DNA of 64,000 nucleotides from Symsagittifera roscoffensis. Its lineage: Eukaryota > Xenacoelomorpha > Acoela > Convolutidae. Positions 20,405 through 30,860 of this stretch are shown piece after piece. The stretch lies in NCBI RefSeq assembly GCF_963678635.1, contig NC_087062.1, forward strand, positions 43,352,395-43,416,394, written 5' to 3'. The notes beneath the pieces are model-generated. The model made no database searches. It was not told the origin of the DNA and saw only the letters and a program-made list of their open reading frames with translations. Numbering within the stretch: the stretch's first letter is position 1; each line of letters begins with the position of its first letter. A program made the position numbers and the translations under genes.

Positions 20405-21010
20405 GATTTAAATAATGAGCAAAAATTGAATTTACAATCGCGTTTTTCTCAAATACGGTTATTATTAGTCAAAAACGATGAAGACGAAACATGCTCGGAA
20501 CTTCACCAGATTTTTATGACGAAATTAGTTTTGCGAAATTCCAAACAAAAAAATTTCACAACAAAAGTGGGTCATTTTGGCTCTTTAGTCTATTATTTAT
20601 TACCTCAAATCTAATAGGTCAATTGACGAGCAAATTAAATCAAAGTGAGCCTCTAATACAGACCAACAAAAATTTTGAAAACTATAACCACTAATTTTTT
20701 TTAGAGGTTTTTGGCGTTTTTAGAGTAAATATTTTGGTAAAATTTTGTTAGGCTGTATACGAGGCTCACTTTGATATAGCCTGTTTATTAATTGACTCAT
20801 TAGATTTAGCGTAAATCTTGATTGATCAAAAAAGCCAAAAATTTCTATTTTTGGGGTAAAAAATTTGTTCCGAAATTGGCAACATAATAATTCAGGTAAA
20901 TTCTAAGCAACTTTGGTTCTCATCATTTTTTTTCAAATTTCAAGCCAGTTTGAGAAAAACGCGTTTAAAATTTCAAGTTTTGTTTACTTTGATAGTTACT
21001 TTTAAGTTTT
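20405..21010. repeat. Imperfect inverted repeat (~600 bp foldback) at the left edge of array A
   Basis: Centred near 20706. Matching landmarks on opposite arms are TCAAAGTGAGCCTC (20638) with GAGGCTCACTTTGA (20760), AAATCTAATAGGTCAATTG with CAATTAATTGACTCATTAGATTT, and CGCGTTTTTCTCAAA with TTTGAGAAAAACGCG. The arms are diverged, perhaps 65-70% alike by eye. It could be two head-to-head terminal repeats or a foldback element. No coding capacity. Confidence 0.75.
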
Positions 21011-22265
21011 AATAGTTACTTTAATACCGGATAGTTTTAATCAGCGCTGTATATAAACACTGTTTTTGTTCCGACTTTCGAAAAAAGCGAGGAATTTTTA
21101 AGCATGGGGTAGTTTTTTATGTTCAGACCGATTTAAAAAAAAGTTGACTGCATATAGGTATCGATCCGGAATTCATTGGATGGCCAAGCGAGTATGCTTG
21201 TACTAGAAAAAAATGGGGAGGTCTTGTTGCTCGAATGATACATTGATAGTTTCAATACACAGATTATTTATTCGCGGAAAAATATTCGCACTCACAATCG
21301 GTCCAAGTTGAATTGAGGCAAGCTAATTGGTCTAATTATTTTTCTGACTTTCGAAGAAAGTGAGGAATTTTTATGCTTGGTGTGGCTTTTTATTCAGTCA
21401 ATTTTGACTGGTTAGTTAAGCATTTTTGACGGAATTTTTTATACCAACCCAGAGTTATTGTTTATTTCTGCTCAAATTTGAATTTTTTTTTCATCTGTGA
21501 TCAATTTTGTAATGTTACAGGAGTTTGAAATTTGCAAACTTTGCCAATTTGGGATAACTAAAGTGAGTTGTATTGCGTGCTAATAACACGCGTAAGAAGC
21601 AAATAATTGCGTTCCAAATTGAATTGAGACTAGCGATTCAATCCTATTATCACAAGGGGAGACGCTAAACACACCCTTAGTGTGTGGGGGACAAAAAAAA
21701 AGAAAAAAAATTTAAAACATTCTTTTTTTTTCTCAATTCTTGTTTTCATTTTTCCAGCAAAAAAACTTTCAAATGGCCTTAAGTGCAGTCTCAACATTCC
21801 GGTCGTTGCCTTGATACACGAGCAGTCTTGTTTCAAGGCAGCAATGAAATTTTAACACTTCAAGCTTGATATTATCAGCCTAAAATTCGTAGTTTGTCAA
21901 TATTCAAATAACCAAAAACTATTCGCGGCCAATTAATGGACAGTCGGAACAATCAGGGCAGAGCCATGATACGAGTAGTCTTGTTATACATTCAAAAGGG
22001 TTGGAAACTTGTTTGAGTCAACCGTTTTGTTCAATTTCACAAGCATGCATTTATAGTGATTTGAAATTGGAAAGAGTTCTGAAAACTAATTTGGTTGATT
22101 TTAAAAAGACAAAATTTAATTTAAATTTTTCTTTTGTGAAATCCGCGTGAAGTAGTATGATTAATCATAAGACACTATTGTGTCAATGACATGTTTTAAT
22201 ATTCAATTTCAGGCAAGTGGAGACCAAAACTGTCCTTAAACAACAAAAGCAGAGCCATCAAAATC
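21011..22265 (+). other. Non-coding leader of array A
   Basis: No recognisable gene. A direct repeat of about 50 bp (GACTTTCGAAAAAAGCGAGGA near 21072 and GACTTTCGAAGAAAGTGAGGA near 21346) is seen, with T- and A-rich sequence around it. Conserved in array B at 42451-43706. Confidence 0.6.
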
Positions 22266-22461
22266 GGCTCCCCCAAATCGGGCGAAGTATACTGTGTCAA
22301 TATTCCAATAAACATAAACTACCCGCTGTGGGGCACCGCCCTTCTTCCTTCATCGCAGCATCCATGAGCTGATAGAAAGAGTGAACGAAAGTGTGAGGTT
22401 TGAACGATTGAAGCCGAGCAGAAGAATACGAACAAATCATCATCGAGTTAGTCCCACTAAC
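22266..22461 (-). repeat. R spacer, copy in front of unit A1
   Basis: First of eight copies of a conserved, less AT-rich spacer of about 200 bp. The minus-strand ORF found in the other copies is shifted here by one extra base in the GGGCGGTGCC part. The end next to the leader also diverges (GGCTCCCCC instead of TCGTCTCCCCC). Confidence 0.75.
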
Positions 22462-22584
22462 ATACCAAAATATTCAAATAAAATCTGATGTTTGCTTAAG
22501 TTTATCAGAACAAGATAGTCTGTCTAGGAAGATATAATTGAATTCATGGCTTTTCCGTCACATTAGAGAAATGAAGAATTTTTT

Positions 22585-23899
22585 TTTCATGATGATGCGT
22601 GTTGTCTTTGATTATTTTAAACTGGGTAAAATTAAAATTGATTTTTTGTTGGTGAATAATTTCAAGTGGTCGATTTGGTCAATCGATCCATGTTTACTAT
22701 GAAATTAAGCACGTCAGAATAAAAGACAGTAAGCCAACAGATTTCTACTCAGTAAACCTATATACAGTAAACCAACAGAAACCACCAGGTTTCTACTGTA
22801 CAAAAATTACCGTACAAGTAACCAAAAATAAATCATTTAAAATACCAAAAGCAACAAAAAAAGATACAGATATGACCGCAGAAAACTCATCTGGAAAACG
22901 CATCTTACTTTTATTTGGTTAAAAATTGGTTTATTTCAACTCAAATTTGACAACCTTTTCTATTTTTATCAACACTATTAAGCTCTTTATGGACAAATGC
23001 AAAAAAAAACTTAAGTTTATCCAAAGAGTTGACTTTGATCTGACTGAAAACCTTCCCGATAATATAACAAAAGACCAATTAATATTTGATGACTCTTGTG
23101 AAGAAACATCTTACTTTTATTTGGTTAAAAATTGGTACCTTTCAACCCAAATTTGACAACATTTTATATTTTTATCAACATTCTTAAGCTCTTTATGAAA
23201 AAATGCAAAGAAAAAACATCAAATTTAGTCAAGGAGTTGACTTTGAACTGATTGAGAATCTTCCCAATAATGGAACAAACTACCTGTTAAAATTTGATGA
23301 CTCTTGTGAAGAAACTTCAAACTCTAAGCAGTTTGAAAATTTGCTACTGCTGGAAGACACAGGTGACCGAATACGATCTATAAAAATCATAGTTTGTTTC
23401 ATCAGAGCTAATTGGAAGGAGATGTATTGTTACAAATTACACTTTTAGTCTTGTTCAAGTCACCAAGAGATGTTTTACAATTCAATCCATTAAGTCAACA
23501 ACTAGGTCTGGGATCAAAATTGAAAGAGTGTTATCAAGATGCAACATCTATTCTTTATGGTCATTTACTCATTGATACAACTCCAAAAACAATTGATTCG
23601 CTTGGATATTGCACAAACAACGGCTCAGTTCCAACAATTCTTTTTTACCAGCAGGAACAGAAACAAAGTTTTCGAACGAGGAGCATACATTACGTCTCTA
23701 TACTCCCAGTATTTCAAACATTTTCTCAAAAACTTCAAGAACTATTCATCCTACAATGTCCAAAAACTTTCGTTCTTTTCCTCAGCGAATGTTTAGTACA
23801 TTTGCTACGAGGCGAGCTACAGGATCTCCGAAAAGTAGACCTAGTAAAATATCTAAGAGAAGTATCAAAACTCACATGATGAAGAGTTTGACTGCATAA
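22585..23899 (+). pseudogene. Packaging ATPase (FtsK/HerA type), unit A1
   Basis: A P-loop-like TAENSSGK is encoded at 22874-22900, and a Walker B-like strand (LLKFDDSCEE) near 23290. Next come a sensor/arginine-finger-like stretch and FKSPRDVLQFNPLSQQLGLG, typical of A32-like packaging ATPases of Mavericks and large DNA viruses, and a basic C-terminus. A 207-bp direct duplication (GCATCTTAC at 22900 and CATCTTAC at 23108) repeats the segment from P-loop to Walker B. Frameshifts occur near 22920, 23330, 23420 and 23640. The product would pump DNA into capsids. Not functional. Confidence 0.65.
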
Positions 23900-24055
23900 A
23901 GGGAGAACTATTTTAAGCTCGCCAAAAGGCTTACAACTAATATCTTTTATCACTCCTCGATTAAATAATTGACATAGTATAACGATTGAAATAAGATCAG
24001 TTTGTTCTAATTCTTTACTCAGTTTATCAATCACAAAAAACGGTTCCAAAAAAAA

Positions 24056-25120
24056 ATAGAACAAACGCAAGAAAAAGAGATAAGAGATTATACCAAAAAA
24101 TTGGATTCTATTTACAAAGCTGTAAATGCGAAGTTGAAAACGAGTAACGAAAAGCATCTTATTGATTGAATTTTGAGTTCTCCAAAACAATCGAGACACA
24201 AAAAAATCTATTAAACTCAAGCGAATAATACCGATTTCCAGATATTTACTTTATCATTTCGGAAACAAGTCAAATTCAACCTAAATTTGTTATCAACAAG
24301 AATGCCAAAGCAAAAGACAGAGGAACTCGGATCCCTTTCAAAATCTGAAAAGGTAAGTCTGATTAGATTGTTTTCTATTGTTAGAGCTGCGTACGCTTCT
24401 GTGCGAAACTTGTGTAAAGCAAGCGGTTTGTCAAAAAAGAAAGTAGACAATTTTTACAAATCGAGACAACATATACAAAATTTGGTCCTCCAATCAGACG
24501 TTTCGGAAGACTTCAAGCTTTTTCCAAATATATCAATGAAATTTGGTGCATGGACTTGGCTAATGTGGACAAGGAAGCGAGTCAAAACAGTGGAGTCAAA
24601 CATTTATTGGTCAAACATTTATCGAGTTCAAACAATGAAAACAAAATAAGCCAAAGACACAGAAACTTTGCAAGCTTTCAAAAAAAGTTATCGAAAACAA
24701 CACTCAAAAACTTTGGTTTGATAAAAGTACAGAATATTGCGGAAATTTCAAAAAAAAGTTGCAACGAGAAAGACATTGAAATTCACTCAACAATGAGTGA
24801 AACAAAAGCTGCAATCGCAGAGAGCGCCATTCAATCATTAGAACACATAATTAACCGCTACATAGGGGATCATGGTGAAAAATTCATTCCCAATTATCTA
24901 TATTTGTGTCTACAAGGAATTGTCACGTCTTAAGATCTATTCGGAAATCAGCTAGAGATGTCAAGAATACTGCTCTCGAACGGAATACAAGCCACAATTT
25001 ACAGATGAAATTTTTGAAACTTCGGCAATATCTACAAAACAGCCTCCTACATACATCATCAAAGATCTCGACAAAGAAGAAGTTCTGGGAAAGTTTTATG
25101 AAAAACAGCTGAAAAAATAA
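24056..25120 (+). pseudogene. Maverick-type rve integrase, unit A1
   Basis: An N-terminal fragment (SIYKAVNAKLKTSN) is followed by the main frame from the ATG at 24302 (MPKQKTEELGSLSKSEK). CMDLANVDKEA (about 24550) holds the first catalytic Asp in a frame different from its flanks. The second Asp region is degraded (GLIKVQNIAEI), and SETKAAIAESAIQSL holds the Glu. Integrases of this sort act in Maverick/Polinton insertion and resemble C. elegans F54H12.3-like proteins. At least four frame changes. Confidence 0.75.
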
Positions 25121-25129
25121 TCAGAATCA

Positions 25130-25850
25130 AAGTTAATCATTTTTAAAACTGAATTTCTATCAATCAGTTTTCCTGGAAATTTTTTTTACTTTTGACCTAG
25201 TTTCTAAGGCTTTTTTAAAATTGTTATTCGAATAAAAGTCTGGGTTTTTTACAAGTTTTCTACCCGAACAAACACATTTGAAAGGAGAATGGGAGGTTGC
25301 TGTTTCAGAAATAATATACCCTTCTTTGTACTAAAATGTTATTGAGGGAAAGTTTACTTTCGTAGCTAGCAGACAAAGTTCTGAGGACAAAATAAAGATT
25401 CAACCGATGCATATTGATCCAGGATTGCATCCAAGTTTGTTGATATAAAAGTAGTTATGAACAACAAAATTCGAGAACGTCTAGGTGCTCAAGCAATTGA
25501 AAATAACGGAAGATATGTATCACTAGATAAAAGTAGACAAAAGATAGCCGTCCATTCACCTGATGATCAGTCAGTGCTTATTATTCAAAGCTCTGATTTA
25601 AGTCAAATTTTTGGCAGTGATTTAGAAAAAAATCAAACAGGTTCATAATTAGTGGAAAAGGACCGCATTATCCTCAGTATTGTACGACATTATAAGAATA
25701 CAATCTTTGATGATATGTACTGATATTATAGAATATAACATACAAAAACTCTTTATTGCTTTGCATTCCATTAGTTTCCTAAGTAGTGGAATACCAAGTA
25801 TACAACTGTACTTGAATATGCGTGATACCCATTTCAGTTTAAAGCTTTAA
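25130..25850 (+). pseudogene. Putative minor capsid/penton-type protein, unit A1
   Basis: Landmarks in changing frames: ERRMGGCC/GEWEVAVSEI (25290-25320), GKFTFV, then a 63-codon frame from the ATG at 25457 (MNNKIRERLGAQAIENNGRY, IIQSSDLSQIFG), then GKGPHYPQY, and an end ...LNMRDTHFSLKL before the ATG of the next gene at 25857. This family commonly accompanies F54H12.2-like genes in invertebrate virus-like transposons. The capsid role is inferred from that linkage. Confidence 0.55.
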
Positions 25851-25856
25851 TTAATC

Positions 25857-26791
25857 ATGGGAAGATTGTTCGATGTTTTCAAGAGAAAAAAAGTGGAACA
25901 TAAAGCAAACTGTGGATGATTCAGACGAGGAACCAGATCCTCACTTAACTTATGTCAGCACTTTACTAAATTCACTATTATCCAATTTGAGTTTCAGTTT
26001 AACAATACAACGGCTTCCAACGCCAATGAATTATATCCTCATAAGCCGCAAAAATCGAACGAATAGAGCCGCTCACTGATAGAGCAATTTCCTTAGGAAC
26101 AAGATAAGTTTGACGCTCTTTGGGAGGCTCGCCATTGATTTGTTCACTTGCGAAAAGTTGTTAGTACCAAATACCAAACTTTGAATTAAACTTATTCCAG
26201 CTAGACCTGAGTTTTACGTGGTATCTGATAATCCAAATGTCAGTCTGAAAAATGTTGATTGTTTGCTGTTTACTAGAAGAATTTTAGTTGCTGAACCTAG
26301 TCATCAAAACATGCAATGGAATATGGCAAGAGAACCTTCGATACAACTACATGGAAAATATAGCAACAACTTTTATCATTCCATGTTGTCAAAAGCAATT
26401 CATACATGAAAATATTTTTAATAACGCTCCAATAAGAAAAACAGCTCTTGCAATGAAAACAAATTCAGCTGTTGCAGGATTATTTCATGAAAACTCTTTC
26501 AACTATCAACAACTTCACTTGGGAGAGCTTAAATTTATTCGGGGTGAAAGACCAATTGTTTCATTAGATACAACTTCTCCTTGTCGCCCTTATGTTACAA
26601 CAATAAAAGCAATGCATTTTAACGAAGATTTCTTAGCTCTTCCTATAGAAAATTTTCAAAATCACAATATTCTTGTTTTCGAATTGACTTCACTGCAGGA
26701 TGCAGATGAACAGTTGCATTATCCAGAACTTAGTGGAGAAAGCTTGAGATTAGAAATGTTTTTCCAGTTTCCCTTGGAGCAAGAAACTTAA
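25857..26791 (+). pseudogene. F54H12.2-like putative major capsid protein, unit A1
   Basis: ATG at 25857 (MGRLFDVFKRKK, acidic EEPDPHLTYV), then a body read in several frames: TRRILVAEPSHQN, QNQFIxENIFNNAPIRKTALA, GERPIVSLDTTSPCRPYVTT and LTSLQDADEQLHYPELSGES. From memory this order matches C. elegans F54H12.2-type proteins found beside Maverick integrases; a capsid role is inferred. About 80 bp are missing near 26060 compared with unit B2. The best continuous part is 26288-26791. Confidence 0.6.
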
Positions 26792-26799
26792 GTGATAGT

Positions 26800-26974
26800 C
26801 TTGGAAGAAACCTTTACAAATTTTCAAACTGACAAGCTCAACTAAACCTCCAGTAAATGTAGACAATGAATGCTGTTTAATTGAACCCCGAGACTGTAAA
26901 ACAGTGTTCATTAATTTTTGTCAAGTTCATAAAACTCGTGTATGGGACTTTGTTGATTCAGTACTAAAATGCGG
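26800..26974 (+). pseudogene. Small Cys-containing ORF, unit A1
   Basis: Encodes NVDNECCLIEPRDCKTVFIN and CQVHKTRVWDFVD, then reaches a GTAAGT. Present in the same place in the other units. It may be the C-terminus of the capsid-like protein, a separate small protein, or an upstream exon of the protease. Confidence 0.4.
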
Positions 26975-27067
26975 GTAAGTCATTAATCTTACTTTTTTAT
27001 CCTTAAATGGATTATCAAGCTATCAATTTCTAGTTGTAAATTTTTCAATTTCCAGATCAATTTTTAG
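26975..27067 (+). other. Candidate intron between Cys ORF and protease, unit A1
   Basis: GCGG|GTAAGTCATT donor, T-rich body, TTTTTAG|ATGT acceptor at 27067 (an alternative TTTCTAG ends at 27033). The same layout is seen in units A2 (32269-32336) and B2 (54272-54342), with altered donors in B1 and B3. Confidence 0.45.
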
Positions 27068-27510
27068 ATGTAAATTAACGAACAATTGCAAAGATGGATA
27101 TTTTTTCACTTCAGCAAATTATCGAAAAAAATCCTGAGCTCTGGTTCAAGTACATCAAAAATCCCTCAACTAACAAAATAATTTTTTGCAATCAACAAGT
27201 CAGCTCTAAGCAAGGATAGAGGAGAACACTGGATCATGATTGCTCGACTGGACCAAACTTACTACTTTGCTGAATACCTAGGTCAAAAAAGAACAACTTA
27301 GTTCATTTTAACCAAAAATTATTGGCAAATGGAACCAGAAAACTAAGAAAAACTGATAGTTTGTGTGGACTATATGCAATTTATTCAGCACTTCTTCTTT
27401 TTAAATTCTACCAGAGAAACTTGAAGAATATTCATGATGTGCGTGTTTTGAATTTAAATGTAATTTTATGTAAATATGTAGATTTCATTTGTAAGTGTAA
27501 ATTATGGTAG
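27068..27510 (+). pseudogene. Adenain-like cysteine protease, unit A1
   Basis: The natural start is probably the ATG at 27094 (MDIFSLQQ, then ELWFKY). The catalytic His lies in GEHWIMIARLDQ (about 27225), an acidic residue in YYFAEYLG and the Cys in SLCGLYAIYSALL (about 27360). H-D/E-C order and spacing match the adenovirus-protease-like maturation protease of Mavericks. Frame breaks lie between the start and the His and before the Cys; a small deletion removes the segment around 27160. Confidence 0.7.
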
Positions 27511-27593
27511 TAATTCTGAATAAGATGCAATGATTTATATATTTTCTTTGTAAATAATTTTTTTTCTCAAAACGCTTAGTTTTTGTGAATTTT

Positions 27594-27800
27594 CAGTAGA
27601 TTTCGTCTCCCCCAGATCGGGCGAAGTATACTGTGTCAATATTCCAATGAGCAAAAACTAATCGCTGAGTGCCCCGCCCCTCTTCCTTCACCGCAGCGTC
27701 CATGAGTTGATAGAAAGAGTGAATGGAAGTGGGAAGTGCGAACGATTGAAGCCGAGCAGAAGAATACGAACAAATCATCATCGAGTTAGTCCCACTAACA
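27594..27800 (-). repeat. R spacer with open 62-codon minus-strand ORF (after A1)
   Basis: The ORF at 27593-27781 (minus) reads MMICSYSSARLQSF... and ends ARSGGDEIY with a TGA. It is uninterrupted, as in five other copies. GC content is visibly higher than in the flanks. It follows a TTTTGAATTTTCAG on the + strand. Not recognised; it may be a small gene or the terminus or promoter region of the Maverick unit. Confidence 0.6.
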
Positions 27801-27899
27801 CCAACATATTCAAATAAAATCTGATGTTTGCTTAAGTTTATCAGAACAAAATAGTTTGTCTAGAAAGATATAATTGAAGTCACGGCTTTTTCGTCACTT

Positions 27900-28730
27900 T
27901 AGACAAATGAAGATATGTTTTTTTTATGATGATGTGTGTTGTCTTTGATTATTTTAAACTGAGTAAAATTAAAATTGACGAGATTTTTTGTTGGTGTATA
28001 TTTTCAAGTGATCGAGCCAAAAATGCAGGCAAATGGTCAACCCATCCATGTTTACTATGAAATTAAGCACGTCAGAATAAAAGACAGTAAACCAACAGTT
28101 TTCAACTCAGTAAACCAATACACAGTAAATCAACAGAAACCAACAGGTTTCTACTGTACAAAAATTAACGTACAAGTAACTAAAAATAAATAAATTAAAA
28201 TTCCAAAGCACAAAAAATACAGCTATGACCGCAGAAAACTCATCTGGAAAACCGCATTTTATTTTTATTTGGTTGAAAAATGGAACATTTCAACACAAAA
28301 TTGACAACTTTTTCTAATTTCATCAACATTAAAAAACGTTTCATGGCAGATGCAAAGAAAAAACTTTAAAATTATCCAAAGAGTTGACTTTGAAATGATC
28401 GAAAACCTTCCCAATAGTGGAACCAAACACCTGTTGATTATTTAATGACTCTTGTGAAGAAACATTTTGTTTTTATTTGGCTAAAATTTGGTAAGTTTCA
28501 ACGCAAATTTGACAAAACTATCTTTTTTATCAACATTATTAAGCCCTTTATGGACAAATGCAAAACCAAACCTCAAATTTATCGAAGGAGTTCACTTTGA
28601 ACTGATTGAAAAAATTCCCAATGATGGAACAAAGTACCTGTTAATATTTGATGACTCTTGTGAAAAAACTTCAAACTTTAAGCAGCTTGTAATAAAAAGA
28701 ATATTCATGATGTGCGTGTTTTGAATTTTA
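27900..28730 (+). pseudogene. Truncated unit: ATPase fused to protease tail
   Basis: The N-terminal ATPase segment (27975-28193: IHVYYEIKHVRIKDSKP), P-loop segment and Walker B (LLIFDDSCEKTS, about 28640) are kept. The frame then jumps at about 28690 into the end of the protease gene (AATATTCATGATGTGCG). Roughly 4 kb of unit is missing. The identical junction occurs in array B (about 50190), so the deletion predates the A/B duplication. Confidence 0.65.
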
Positions 28731-28870
28731 TAAGTAATTTTATGTAATTGTGTAGATTTCATTTGTAAGTGTTAATTATGGTAGTAAATCTACTATACGA
28801 TGCAGTGATTTATATGTTTGCTTTGTAATATAATTGTTTTTTTCTCAAAACGCTTGATTTTTTGAATTTT

Positions 28871-29078
28871 CAGTAGATTTCGTCTCCCACAGATCGGGCG
28901 AAGTATACTGTGTCAATAATCCGATAAGCAAAAACTAATCGCTGAGTGCCCCGCCCTTCTTCCTTCACGGCAGCATCCATGAGTTGATAGAAAGAGTGAA
29001 TGGAAGTGTGAGGTGCGAACGATTGAAGCCGAGCAGAAGAAAACGAACAAATCATCATCGAGTTAGTCCCACTAACAC
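28871..29078 (-). repeat. R spacer with open minus-strand ORF (before A2)
   Basis: ORF 28870-29058 on the minus strand is intact at 62 codons. It differs from its neighbours at a handful of residues (FSSARLQ, AYRIIDT, RSVGDEIY), mostly by non-synonymous change. Confidence 0.6.
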
Positions 29079-29150
29079 CAACATTTTCAAATAAAACCTG
29101 ATGTTTGCTTAAGTTTATCAGAACAAGTAAGTTTGTCTAGGAAGATATAA

Positions 29151-29636
29151 TTGAATTTATGGCTTTTCTGTCACATTAGAGAAATGGTGAAGTTTTTTTT
29201 CTTGATGATCCGTGTTGTTTTTGATTATTTTAAACTGAGTAAAATTAATTTTGAAGAGATTTTTTGTTGGTGTTTATTTTCGAATGATCGTGCCGAAATT
29301 GCAGGCAAATGGTCAATCGATCCATGTTTACTATGAAATTATGCCCGTCAGAATAAAAGACAGTGAACCAACAGGTTTCTACACAGTAAACCAATACACA
29401 GTAAACCAACAGAACCCAACAGGTTTCTACTGTACAAAAATTAACGTACAAGTAGTTTAAAAAAAAACATTTAAAATACCAAAAGAACAAGAAAAAATTC
29501 AAATAAGACCGCAGAAAACTTATCTGGAAAACCGCATTTTACTACGAGGCGAGCTACAGGATCTCCGAAAAGTAGACGTAGTAAAATATCGAAGAAAAAT
29601 ATCAAAACTGACACGATGAAGAATTTGACTGCATAA
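29151..29636 (+). pseudogene. ATPase with internal deletion, unit A2
   Basis: The N-terminal segment (29251-29460) is followed by ENLSGKPHF, which joins directly to the basic C-terminus (TTRRATGSPKS) and stops at 29634-29636. Walker B and the whole core are gone. The start ATG present in other copies reads ATA here. The join is at the same point as in B2, A3 and B3. Confidence 0.65.
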
Positions 29637-29768
29637 AAGGAGAACTATTTTAAGCTCGCCAAAAGGCTTACAGCTAATATCTTTTGTCATGACGATTGAC
29701 ATAGTATGGATCAGTTTGGTCTTATTCTTTACTCAGTTGATCAATCACAAACTACGCTTCCAAAAAAA

Positions 29769-30860
29769 AATGGAACAAAAGCAAGAAAAAGAGGTGATTG
29801 CACCAAAAAATTTTGATTCTATTTACAAAGCTGTAAACGCGAGGTTGAAAACGAGTAACAATAAGCATCTTTTTTATTCAATTTTGATTTCTCCAAAACA
29901 ATCGGGACACAAAAAAATCTATTAAACTCAAGCGAATAATACCGATTTCCAAATATTTACTTTATCATTTTGGAAGCAAGTCAAATTCAATCTAAACTTG
30001 TTATCAACAAGAATGCCAAAGCAAAAGACAGAGGAACTCGGATCCCTTTCAAAATCTGAAAAGGTAAGTCTGATTAGATTGTTTTTTATTGTTAGAGCTG
30101 CGTACGCTTCTGTGCGAAACTTATGTAAAGCAAGCGGTTTGTCAAGAAAGAATGTAGAACAATTTTTACAAACCAAAACTTAGTATACAAAATTTGGTCC
30201 TCCATTCAGAACTTTCGGAAGACTTCAAGCTTTTTCAAAATCTATCAATGAAGTTTGGCATGTGAACTTGTCTTATGTGGACAAGGAAGCGAGTCAAAAC
30301 AGTGGAGTCAAACATTTATGAGTTGCTGTTGATATATTTTTGCAATTTGTCCGAGTTCAAACAAAGAAAACAAAATAAGCCAAAGACACAGACACTTTGC
30401 AAGCTTTCAAAAAAAATTCTCAAAAAAAAACACTCCTCAAAAACTTTGGGTTGATAAAAGAACAGAATGTCGGGGAATTTTTAAAAAAATTTGCAAGGAG
30501 AAAGACACTGAAGTTCATTCAACAATGAGTGAAACAAAAGCTGCATTTGCAGAGAGCGCCATTCAATCATTAAAACACAAAATTTACCGCCCCATAGAGG
30601 ATCTTGGTGAAAAATTCAATATCAAGTTACCTCAATTTGTGTCTACAAGGAATTGTCACGTCTTAAGATCTATTGAGAAATCAGTTAGAGATGTCAAGAA
30701 TACTGATCTCAAAAAGAATACGAGCCACAACTTACAGATAAAAATTTTGAAAGTTCGGCAATATCTAAAAAACAGCCTCCTACATACATCTTCAAAGATC
30801 TCGACAAAAAAAGAAGTTCTGGGAAAATTTTATGAAAAACAGCTGAGAAAATGTTCAGAT
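29769..30860 (+). pseudogene. Maverick-type rve integrase, unit A2
   Basis: The N-terminal piece (MEQKQEKEVIAPKNFDSIY...) and MPKQKTEELG start at 30013. The first Asp region is damaged (a TGA replaces the TGG/TGC before ELVLCGQ). The second Asp survives in VDKRTECRG (about 30450) and the Glu in FAESAIQSL (about 30545). The C-terminal frame 30525-31067 is open through the end of integrase and on into the next gene, so the two genes are in one frame here. Confidence 0.7.

Noticed and set aside
21174-21245. tRNA-like A box (TGGCCAAGCGAG) and B-box-like TCGAAT, suggesting a SINE head
   Set aside because: The A box has one mismatch and the B box at least two; no cloverleaf can be drawn and there is no poly(A) or tandem tail.
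23735-24220. 161-codon minus-strand ORF over the ATPase end
   Set aside because: Antisense to the ATPase C-terminus and integrase start; no recognised motif; shorter antisense frames at other units differ in extent.
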